Shown piece after piece: positions 55,297 through 64,000 of a stretch of 64,000 nucleotides of DNA; positions within the stretch are counted from its first letter, which is position 1, and every line of letters starts with the position of its first letter. Made by a program: the position numbers and the translations under genes. The stretch comes from Incurvaria masculella. Its lineage: Eukaryota; Arthropoda; Insecta; Lepidoptera; Incurvariidae. The stretch covers positions 2,614,001-2,678,000 of the forward strand of contig OX335665.1 in NCBI GenBank assembly GCA_946894095.1, given 5' to 3'. The notes under the pieces are model-generated. The model had not been told where the DNA came from and searched no databases. It worked only from the letters and a program-made list of their open reading frames with translations.

Positions 55297-55478
55297 CTGT
55301 GTGCGCCCCGACACGTGTCATAAGAGATTCCACGTAAAACTATAGGTACTAGGCGGTAGGGTTGCTTCCGCCCGGATCGGTACCAACGCATTGAATCAAC
55401 GATGATCGAAGCGGCCAGGAAAATTGATCATGTTTTCCATGTAGTTCAGTGTAGCCGTGAATTATAAGGAACTTCCTG
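55297..55478 (+). mobile_element. Body-B SINE, third-head type, internally shortened
   Basis: GTGCTGTGTGCGCCCCGACA head (as at 47.2 kb), a deletion, then GATTCCACGTAAAACTATAGG, GGCGGTAGGGTTGCTTCCG, GTTTTCCATGTAGTTCAGTG. No tail. Confidence 0.6.
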
Positions 55479-55483
55479 GTACC

Positions 55484-55700
55484 AGAGCCCGTAGTCCCAG
55501 CTGTCACCTAAATTTGCGTTTACGGCAAACTGATCGACTGGCGTTTTAAAATGTATGGAGAAATTAAAGAGCGCGCGCAGTGGGCGTTAAGCGAACTACC
55601 ATTTGCGAGTCCGAGTTTGATTTGACAGCTTAAATACGTCGACGTTGCCGTTTACGCCGGCTGTGCGTTTTCATACAAATCGGAAGGTCGAGTTTAACTT
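55484..55700 (+). repeat. Family D element, truncated by tandem array
   Basis: GAGCCCGTAGTCCCAGCTGTC, GCAAACTGATCGACTGGCG, GCGCGCGCAGTGGGCGTTAAG, CATACAAATCGGAAGG. Right half replaced by the next repeat. Confidence 0.75.
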
Positions 55701-57047
55701 AAAACAAAAGAATGAAGCGCCCAAAATTAATTTGAGGCCAATTTTATCAACCGCACGCAATGTCAAACTACGTCTTATTCGGTGACAGCAGGTCTACTCA
55801 TGGAATTCTCACCAGTGAATCAATGGAACATATCTTGCTAATTCATGAAGTCGTTTCAGAAAGTTCTGTGACTCATCGGTGGCTCACACTAACAGAAACT
55901 CACGATCAGACGGAAAGCAACTAAACGTCAGCTCACTGGCCTGCTCACCCGGCGAGTCAAGTTACCATGGTAACCACCAGTGGGCTCCTTTCTTCACTGT
56001 TATGCTGTCCCATATTTCAGTAATAAAATTACCAATTTCCAACAATTACCGAAGACACGTAATCAATTGGTGTCATACGAAACAGAAAAGGGTTCAAATA
56101 TCTATTAAAACAAAAGAATGAAGCACCCAAAATTAATTTGAGTCGTATTTAATCAACCGCACGCAATGTCAAACGACGTCTTATTCGGTAAAGTGACAGC
56201 GGGGCTACTCATTAAATTCTCAACAGTCAGTCACCGGTGAGTCACATAACTTTCTCACTCATGATATGACAGCCACGTAGAAAGTTCTGTTACTCATCGG
56301 TGACTCACAGGTGAGAAACTCACGAGTAGACCCGCAGGATTTTACCAGTTGACATGGTACGGAATGCAACCAATCGTCAGGTCACTCACTGGCCTGCTCA
56401 CCCGGCGAGTCAAGTTACCATGGTAACCACCAGAGGGCTATTTTCTTCATTGTCATGCTGCCCCATATTTCAGTAATAAAATTACCAATTTCCAACAATT
56501 ACAGAAGACACGTAATCAATTGATGTCATACGAAACAGAAAAAGGTTAAAACATTTATTAAAACAAAAGAATGAAGCGCCCAAAATTAATTTGAGGCGTA
56601 TTTTATCAACCGCACGCAATGTCAAACGACTTCTTATTCGGTAAAGTAACAGCGGGGCTAGTCAGTCACTGGTGAGTCACATACCTTTCTCACTCATGAT
56701 ATGACAGCCACGTAGAAAGTTCTGTTACTCATCGGTGACTCATAGGTGAGAAACTCACCAGTATTTTACCAGTTAACATGGTACGGAATGCAACCAATCG
56801 TCAGTTCACTTACTGGCCTGCTCACCCGGCGAGTCAAGTTACCATGGTAACCACCAGAGGGCTATTTTCTTCATTGTCATGCTGCCCCATATTTCAGTAA
56901 TAAAATTACCAATTTCCAACAATTATAGAAGACACGTAATCAATTGATGTCATACGAAACAGAAAAAGGTTAAAACATCTTATAAAACAAAAGAATGGAG
57001 CGCCCAAAATTAATTTGAGGCGTATTTTATCACCGCACGCACTCGGT
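55701..57047 (+). repeat. Tandem repeat, three units of 406-453 bp plus a partial
   Basis: Unit starts (AAAACAAAAGAATG) at 55701, 56107, 56560 and 56984. Each full unit holds GCACGCAATGTCAAAC, GTTCTGT.ACTCATCGGTG, CTCACCCGGCGAGTCAAG, the palindrome GTTACCATGGTAAC, TTTCAGTAATAAAATTACC and GACACGTAATCAATTG. Units 2 and 3 are closest to each other. Length differences come from indels in the GTGACTCA-rich middle. Confidence 0.88.
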
Positions 57048-57307
57048 AATTAATGATGTATGTAAATTAGGAATATGCCCGTTATCTATCGCTGTTCAAA
57101 GGGTAAAAACTCAGTGGGGCCATCTAGATAGCGCATCGGAACAAAGCAACGCCGTTTCGCTCCGGCTAGGGTTCCGTCCGAATTTAATATGTGATGGATT
57201 TTCGCAATGGGTTGTTAGATCTCTGGATCTGGCAGTGACAATGGTGAGATAACTTTCCGAGTGCATAAATCTAAATACTGCGGGCTATAACTGTTTGTGT
57301 GCTTTCA
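57048..57307. other. No gene seen
   Basis: Unassigned. Confidence 0.4.
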
Positions 57308-57480
57308 ATAGAATAGAATAGAATAAACGTTTATTTCCTCGTTTATACAGTAGAAGTTTTGTATACAGTACTTGTAACTTAGAACTAAGAGGAAAAGGGA
57401 GCCAACTCAGCTAAGGTACAACTCCCTCGCGATGAGAGCGCTGCAGCGCTGATCTTTCGTTGGTCCTAACACACTTAAGG
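57308..57480 (-). repeat. Probable LINE 3' tail, minus strand
   Basis: (AATAG)n then AATAAACGTTTATTTCC and a non-coding stretch with CCAACTCAGCTAAGG. Reads as a reversed tail (CTATT)n plus 3' UTR. Confidence 0.45.
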
Positions 57481-58216
57481 ATAAGACATAATATATTGAA
57501 TTATAATATTTAAATAATAATACAAATTATAGTAATCAGTAGGTTTTTTTCCATTTTGAAATCGATCGAAATCTACGTCTATTTGTCTGAATTTTTTTAA
57601 TATAGCTTTTAGATTGGAATAAATTTTCTAATATTTATTTTCCTTCATTTTTTATTTTTTTACTGAAAAATAGAGATTTTACCAAAAAATAAAAACATAC
57701 CGTCATATAATAAAGCTTTCACAAGTATTAAAATATTTTTTAATTAAATCCGTCAACTTTTAGGGGTACGAAAACGTTAGGGCCTGGAAGATGATTTCGC
57801 TAGTATAGTGACAGTCGCCATGCAAAATGAAGCCTTGGTCAATGGACAACATTTTCAAATCTAAGATTTCCTGTGACTTTACGGCAGCCTTAAGTTGCAT
57901 TTCGTACCACGAAAGCGTCGCGCGTCGGAGCGCGTTTGGCTGATGAGAGCTACTACACGGGAAAAAGTATCCGAACAAGACTTTTGCATATGAAACTGCA
58001 AACGAAACTGTAACAAACTTATCTATCTCTTTCTTCGCTTGTCATTTTCTTGGTGAAAAAGAAGACAGGCATTCGTATTAACCGTCCGGGCGTAACGGTA
58101 TACAACTTGCTATACAATACGCTGGGACTAAAATACAATCGAAGCTCTCTGCCACAGTGTGCGTCCGTATCTTTATATAAAGGCGTCTAGCTCTTTAGGC
58201 GAATTGCTATAATTTA
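57481..58216. other. No gene seen
   Basis: AT-rich, then 57770-57960 of balanced composition with a minus ORF (57760-57978) that I do not recognise. Confidence 0.4.
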
Positions 58217-58220
58217 TTAA

Positions 58221-58403
58221 GGTGGGTCTTTCCCATACAAACGTGGAAAGAAGATCATGCCCATATTTTTTGACCGAGATCCAAAATGTTGCTCCTCATA
58301 ACCGAGCCTGTCTTTTTCTTTGAAACCAAGAAGGTCCCAGAGCGCAAAAGCACGATTTTGTTTCGTGTCCGCGAATGAGTTAGTCCCGCCGGGAAGGGCC
58401 CCC
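58221..58403 (+). mobile_element. Family C MITE with large internal deletion
   Basis: 183 bp. TTAA at 58217-58220 and 58404-58407. Left interior (GAAGAAGATCATGCCC) joins right interior (CATAACCGAGCCTGTC) directly, removing about 360 bp, while both ends stay in place. Confidence 0.8.
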
Positions 58404-58407
58404 TTAA

Positions 58408-58772
58408 GAACGGCCCGTAAGCTATTCTCCCCATACAATCGTAGTTTACTAATCATTTGGAAACCGCTATTCCAATTAAATTGATATTTCATATCTAATA
58501 TCAGGTGAAAATTTCTGTGTCTGCATGCTTTTGTTTTTTTGAAAAATCCAAAACCGAACAAAATGAAATAAAAAAGAAAATCTTCATACGAATTTTGTTT
58601 CCTCTGTGGTTACCCAGAACACAATTACTGAAAAAACAAGACATGCAGACACAGATATTAGTAGCCTTATATTAGATACCAAATATCAAGTAAGTTGGAA
58701 CAGTGGTTTTCAAATTATTAGTAAACTACGTTTGTATGGGACGCGAAATTTTCTGATGCTTACGGGCCGACC
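58408..58772. mobile_element. Foldback TTAA-type MITE next to family C copy
   Basis: 365 bp with TTAA at 58404-58407 and 58773-58776. Ends CGGCCCGTAAGC / GCTTACGGGCCG; arms continue inwards about 150 bp with mismatches (GTAGTTTACTAATCATTTGG left, AAATTATTAGTAAACTACG right; TCTGTGTCTGCATG left, CATGCAGACACAGA right). Shares its left TTAA with the neighbouring element. Confidence 0.82.
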
Positions 58773-58776
58773 TTAA

Positions 58777-59499
58777 GGTGAAATATCAAATAGCAAAAGG
58801 AACTTAATTTCTAACGGGTATCCCACAACACCTCTCGTAATTTTTTGACACTTATATCAGCCGCTACGAAACCACTAGACGATCGTCTCAACATTCGTGC
58901 TCCAGACATTTGTAGAAAAGAATAATACATCTAATTGCTACGCCCAGCGCGGCCCCGCCTACGATGCGAGAACACACTAATTCTACCCAGGCCTCTACCG
59001 CAGACAAAAAGCTATGCAGTGGCCATGTTCCAGTTTTGTAATTTTACAAGTAATAATTTTAAATATTTTAAGGACACATCACCGTTATATTTTTAATACT
59101 ATGGTTATCCAATGACATCTACAGTGAATCATTGTAATCAGATTTTGCAAATAGAAAATTTTCGCACGGAATTTTGGTTTCAATACCACCTAGTATTGCA
59201 ATTTTGATTTCAATACCAATCTCCTCGGCTCGATCGAAAATCGCCAAAGTATGCATACTTTTCCATATTTCTATTATCTTTTCCAAGGTGAAAAAACACA
59301 ATATATGCGAATAGTGCTGGTTAACATTATAATTCAATGTTTTTCTATTTTGGCTTTTTTTATTAAGAACATAAATTTTTGGCGATCAATTCAGTGACAT
59401 TCGTAGCATTTTACATCCAAACAATTAGTTTTATCGTTGTTTTGATTTTTTTGTCATTCATCATTGTTCTTTTTTGCTCTATGTCGCTATGCCGATCAG
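58777..59499. other. No gene seen
   Basis: Unassigned; the duplicated phrase TTTGGTTTCAATACCACCTA / TTTTGATTTCAATACCAATC occurs at about 59170-59220. Confidence 0.4.
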
Positions 59500-60588
59500 A
59501 GTTTAGAATAAATGAAAATGGTGTCCCACAGGGTAGTATTTTGGGACCACTACTATTCTTGCTATACATAAACGATTTGCCAAATATTTCAAAACACCAA
59601 TTCATACTATTTGCTGATGATAAATCGGTTGTAATAAAATGTGAAAATCCAGAGACATACGAAACAGAAATAAACAATACCTTATCTTCTATAATAACGT
59701 GGCTTAGAAAAAATGGTTTGAAAGCGAATCTAAGCAAAACTAAATTCATGCAGTTTCACACATACCAAAGATGTCCTTATGCCCTTAATATAACATATAA
59801 TGGTGAAAAACTTGAAGAAGTTAAATACATAAAGTTTCTTGGGTTACATTTCGATAGCCACTGTAACTGGAAAGATCATGTAGAATCGGTCTGTACAAAA
59901 TTAAACAGGTTTGTTTATGCAATAAAACGCTTGCGGCACGTATCTAATAGGGATTCAGCTTTGACCGCCTATCATGGATATGTTAGCTCAGTGCTCAAAT
60001 ATGGTCTACCACTTTGGGGTAACGCAACTAATGCAGACAGAGTATTTAAGATGCAAAAAAAATCATTCGCTCTGTTTGTGGTGCAGGTTATTTCGATAGT
60101 TGCCGACCTCTGTTTAAAGAGTTAAATATAATGCCGTTTCCCTGCTTGTATATTTATGACATATGTAATTGTGTGAAAAAAAATCAACATTATTTCAATT
60201 TAGTAAGCTCCAGTCATTGCTATAACACACGGTCGGGACATAATCTTACCCTTCCAAAATAAAAGCTCGCAGTATTTAAAAAAAGTGTGTACTGCATGAG
60301 TGTAAAAATGTTTAACCATACCAGAGACACTGAGACAATTGCCATATTTTAAATTTAGGAAAAACTTATATAAGTGGCTCATAGAAAAAAGTTTTTACAG
60401 TGTCCAAGAATTTTTTGATTTGAAATAATGTCAGATAGTTATTTTTTTTTTGTTTTGTTAATTGTGTCTTATTTTTAGGCAAATATAAAAAATAATAACG
60501 GAAATTTTGGAAATGTACTGTAAATGTACTGGAAATGTACGGTCATGACCATAATTGTAACAAAATAAATATTTCATTTCATTTCATG
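59500..60588 (+). mobile_element. 5'-truncated jockey-like LINE
   Basis: Begins inside the reverse transcriptase domain and runs through the C-terminus (frameshifted), a 3' UTR and a tail AATAAATATTTCATTTCATT. Typical of incomplete target-primed reverse transcription. Confidence 0.8.
59508..60125 (+). pseudogene. jockey/CR1-like reverse transcriptase fragment
   Basis: The frame is open from 59379, but homology starts near 59508 (ENGVPQGSILGPLLFLLYIN); the 40-odd hydrophobic residues before it are flank. Contains the active-site box FADD (59609-59620), NGLKANLSKTKFM, FLGLHFDS, NWKDHVE, and VLKYGLPLWGN. A frameshift at about 60080 ends the frame at 60125. Past it, another frame up to about 60420 carries HCYNTRSGH and RKNLYKWLIEKSFYS, the C-terminal signature, with a further shift. 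Endonuclease and the first RT motifs are missing. Confidence 0.85.
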
Positions 60589-61002
60589 CTCAAAGAAATG
60601 AAAGGTATAAGTCATTTACTTTATTCAAATGGGTTATTATGTTTTGGTATGTATTTTTTATGACGTATATATTATCAATGCTTTTTCGCCCGTGGTAATC
60701 AAACCGTATTTAAATTCAATACGCATTCAATGAATCCTAATGGAGGAAGATTTACGAAAAACAAATATGTTGATAAATTGATATAACAATATAATTGAGT
60801 TAATCATTTTATCAAATCAGTTGCCTTGACATCACACCTCTAATAATCCTGTAAGACCTAGTGGGAATAAATGAATATATGATTAAAATCATGATAATAG
60901 CATAAATCATAATTGACCGTGAAACAACGAACGAATAAAAAAGTAAGACCTGCTACCCATAACACAGGGAATATAAGCATATAAAGCATGCAAACAGCCG
61001 GT
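60589..61002. other. No gene seen
   Basis: AT-rich unassigned DNA. Confidence 0.45.
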
Positions 61003-61368
61003 CAGCCTCGGTAGCTCAGTGTGCGACGCCTTTCGAATCGATAAGCTGGGGAAGCACCTCTTAGCGCGGTTAGGTTCTGGATGGGTGACCATTTTCAACC
61101 GTTGAGGCTGGCCGTGGTTCGGATTCCACGTAAAACTGTAGGTCCCCTTCCTTACTAACTAAGTGGTAGGGTTATTTCCGGCCGGGTTGGTACCATCGCA
61201 TTGAATGAACGATGGTCGAAGCGGCAATGAAAACTGTTCGAGTTTTCCGTCCAGTTCAATGTAGCCGAGCAATATAAGGACCGATGGCACCTAGATCCCA
61301 TGTGGTGTGTTAGGCTAATATCTGACGGTCAGTTCGGTATTAGCCATCCATGTCCAGTAACATAAAAA
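61003..61368 (+). mobile_element. 5S-headed body-B SINE, diverged head
   Basis: Head: TCGGTAGCTCAGTGTGCGAC then GGTTCTGGATGGGTGACC at about 61072-61090 (5S box C region). Body: GGATTCCACGTAAAACTGTAGG, GGTTGGTACCATCGCATTG, TATTAGCCATCCATGTCCAG, A-tail. About 365 bp. Confidence 0.8.
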
Positions 61369-62487
61369 AAGCTCAAATATCCTATAGATGTAGTTATAAG
61401 GAATGTAATGTTCTGTGCTTAGGCTAAGCTGTTAATTATAAATAGATTATTGGCGTTCAAAGTCATTGATAGGTTTATCTGTCACTCGAAAATGTTTCAC
61501 TTACATTCCTGAACAATCGTCTCCATGGTTTTCGCTGTCGCCGTGTATTCCCACGTCGGACTAGTCTTATTTCGGGACAGCAAAAGTTTTGAGGTTTTTA
61601 GTATCACGAGCCGATTCTACGACTGTATTTAAAACTATGGATATAGGGTACTCTGGCCTTAGTAGGTATAATTATCGGGGCAGTAGGTGTCTGTACGGGT
61701 TGAGGCAGATAATTAAAACAGGTCCCTCTTAATCGTATTTCAATAATCCTATCCTGCTATGATATACTAATTGAATGTTTATAACTCAATTAAGATGGTA
61801 ATACTAGGCAATGCGAATGGTTTGATTGCGTTAAGTTCCTGATCTCTATGGAATTAGAACATGAAAAAAAAACATGTATAATTCCAGCCAACGTTGTCCC
61901 AAAACACAAAGAGAAATGTTACAGAAATTTATATTTTATGCATGGAAAAAATGTTTGAAGTCAGGTCTCAAATATATTCTTTTTCAAGTTTGGGCTTATA
62001 TTGATATTAACTCATATTTATTTTAATACCATTTCAAAGATCTTAACATTATCTACCCATTCAGCGAAGAACATGTTTAACTTTTCCCAATTTCTTTAAC
62101 GAATCAATAAAAAAACCGGTTTCGCGCGTTATGCGGGTTGGTCACATTTAGAAAGAATTATGTCGAGCTGCTCTACCTAAGCGACGCCGGCCTCTGGCTA
62201 TCTCGTTTTAATCGCAACAATTGGTCCAAAATGTTTAGATATGAGGATGCCCTTTAGCAAACGAATTAAGATGACATTTGGCACATAGTGTGTTACCTGG
62301 ATTGGCGCCTATACTTATTATCCCGGAATATTCAATAGATTTCACAGGACTTAACAAAAGTTGAACTGCACCCGAGCCTGGTACTGCAACTAGTGTTTTA
62401 TATTTTCAACTTTCTTGTCCTTAATTCTCCAAAAAATATTTAAACATAAAAACAAAACAAACGTCATCATGAGTGCTGTTTCTGCTC
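61369..62487. other. No gene seen
   Basis: Unassigned, AT-rich. No convincing ORF. Confidence 0.45.
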
Positions 62488-62553
62488 AACTTGACATGGA
62501 TGGCTAATATTAAACGGAACGTCAGATATTAGCGTAACACACCACATGGAAAC
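62488..62553 (-). mobile_element. SINE body 3' end, reversed half of an inverted pair
   Basis: TTGACATGGATGGCTAATAT, CGTCAGATATTAGCG, ACACCACATGGAAACTAGG: the last 65 bp of body B in reverse, abutting a forward copy. Confidence 0.7.
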
Positions 62554-62878
62554 TAGGGTTCGATAAGCTCGGTTTAGTTCCACTGAGCGCGGTTGGGTTC
62601 TGAATGGTTGACCATTATCAACCGTTGAGGCTGGCCGTGGTTCGGATTCCACGTAAAACTGTAGGTCCCCTTCCTTACTTTCTAGGTAGACTTAATCCCG
62701 CCCGGGTTGGTACCTTGCATTGAATGGAGGATGGTCGAAGCGGCAATGAAAATTGTCCGTGTTTTCCATACAGTTAAATGTAGCTGAGCAATATAGGGAA
62801 AGGTCATAGCAACTAGTTCCCATGTGGTGTTAGGCTAATATCTCAGTTTGGTATTAGCCATCCATATTCAGTAACATA
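62554..62878 (+). mobile_element. 5S-headed body-B SINE, forward
   Basis: GCGCGGTTGGGTTCTGAATGG, TTGACCATTATCAACCG (5S-derived), GGATTCCACGTAAAACTG, CGCCCGGGTTGGTACC, GTATTAGCCATCCATATTC. No clear A-tail. Confidence 0.75.
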
Positions 62879-62984
62879 CCTTCCTCTGACCGCCACAGGT
62901 AACATTGAGCGACCTTCAAAAGTGTAAACTAGCCTCAAAGTTTCAAACTAGCAAAATATCATCGTTGTATTACAAAAAACTTCT

Positions 62985-63330
62985 GAGCCCATAGTCCTAG
63001 CTGTCACCTTAATTGGCACCTAGACTGACGTTTTCAAATGTATGGAGAAATTGAAGAGCGCGCGCAGTGGGCGCTATGCGAACTAACCTTTGCGAATCCG
63101 AGTTTGATTTGACAGCTTACTCACCGTCGACCTAAATACGTCGACGTTGCCGTTTACGCCGACTCCGCGTTTTCATACAAATCGGAAGTCCGAGTTTGAC
63201 TTTGACAGCTTGAAGAAGTAAAACCAAAGAATATCTAGTAAAAACTTGCATGGAGTTGGACGTTTTTACGTAACGTCGAAGTTCCGTAACCGCCAATTTA
63301 GGTGAGAACTCCGACTGACCACTCTGATCA
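62985..63330 (+). repeat. Family D MITE-like element, near-complete
   Basis: CTGAGCCCATAGTCCTAGCTG start, GTTTTCAAATGTATGG, GAGCGCGCGCAGTGGGCG, GACTCCGCGTTTTCATAC, GACTTTGACAGCTTGAAG, and end CGCCAATTTAGGTGAGAAC, CCACTCTGA. Best forward copy for the family ends. Confidence 0.75.
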
Positions 63331-64000
63331 CAATTATGAAGCTTCGTGGCGATTCAGAGATGATTTAGAGTTAAAATTTTGGAAAATTTAGTTTATTTTG
63401 TAAGAAAGTTTTCAGTCCCGTCCGTCAATTGACTCTGGGTCTTGGAAGTTCATGGTCTGACCCACCATAGTACCGTTGTTGTATGCGTAAATTGATGACC
63501 GACATGGACCACCCTGTAGCAGCGGAGCGAATTCCTTTTAATTTTTTGTTTCTCGAATTCCCTATATGCAAAACACACACGTCTGCGACTAGTGATGAGA
63601 ATAACTTACTTCTTTTGTTGTGGTTTTATAACATACACTCATACCTTCACGCCGCTTTCTGGAGGGGTAGACAAAAATGAAATGAAAAAATACTTTATTT
63701 GCAGCCATGCGGTACAAAAAGGCGGAAATTACTGCCATAAGGCATTCTCTACCATTCAACCTAAGCGATGCAGGAGAGGTGCGGTGAAGCGGGAAAAAAA
63801 AAAACGTAAAACAAAATGAATTAGAGAAAATATTAACTAATCGAAAAAATGGATTTATATATTAAAATAAATTACATAAAAATACGTACATACACTTAAA
63901 CATATTAATGGACATAAGGCACACATACACATAAATAATTTAGAACATATAAACAGATATACACATACTAAAATAAATGTATTTATATATATTTAATAAA
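63331..64000. other. No gene seen; reversed LINE tail likely
   Basis: AATGAAATGAAAAAATACTTTATTTG at about 63680-63702 (key part: AAATACTTTATTTG) is the usual reversed LINE tail. AT-rich to the window end. Confidence 0.4.

Noticed and set aside
58217..58561. 114-codon minus-strand ORF
   Set aside because: It spans the junction of two unrelated MITEs, so cannot be an ancestral gene.

Overview
The window looks like accessory DNA from a moth or butterfly (Lepidoptera). It is AT-rich, and I could not find one host protein-coding gene, rRNA gene or functional tRNA gene. Almost everything recognisable is mobile or repetitive DNA: a mariner transposon, a near full-length LINE, several 5'-truncated LINEs, many SINE copies, several inverted-repeat (MITE-like) families, a 54-bp satellite block and other tandem repeats. 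The lepidopteran call is inference from repeat types familiar in that order: GTCC-microsatellite repeats ending in a GTGCGAGTC hairpin, repeats opening with ACCGACTTCAAAAAA, and an insect-type mariner.

Layout. 0-20 kb: interspersed SINEs and MITEs, including a family with TTAA target sites (three near-complete copies in the window, at 2.9, 4.2 and 25 kb). 20.06-21.34 kb: a mariner element whose transposase is open except for one internal stop. 21.6-29.4 kb: LINE tails, MITEs and a 227-bp tandem duplication. 29.40-31.85 kb: about 45 tandem copies of a 54-bp satellite with five monomer classes and higher-order patterns. 31.85-43 kb: sparse DNA plus a nested cluster at 35.9-37.7 kb. 43.04-43.98 kb: a 5'-truncated RTE-like LINE with a 9-bp target duplication. 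48.30-54.42 kb: a complete-looking two-ORF LINE (apurinic endonuclease, reverse transcriptase, RNase H) with a 10-bp target duplication. It sits inside an older LINE and is itself interrupted by a tRNA-like SINE with a 14-bp target duplication. 55.7-57.05 kb: three and a bit copies of a 400-450 bp tandem repeat. 58.2-58.8 kb: two TTAA-type elements sharing one TTAA. 59.5-60.6 kb: a 5'-truncated jockey-like LINE. 61-63.3 kb: 5S-related SINEs and another MITE.

How the parts relate. The most notable pattern is a SINE body of about 300 bp, ending in ATTAGCCATCCATGT and an A-rich tail, that occurs behind at least three 5' heads: a tRNA-like head with A and B boxes, a 5S-rRNA-like head, and a third head I cannot place. 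A second family carries a tRNA-Leu-like A/B-box segment between long inverted ends, which is an odd mix of SINE and MITE features. Nested insertions at 35.9-37.7 kb and 48.1-54.5 kb allow relative dating. Repeat names below (body-B SINE, families A, C, D, E, F, G, M) are labels used only in this report.
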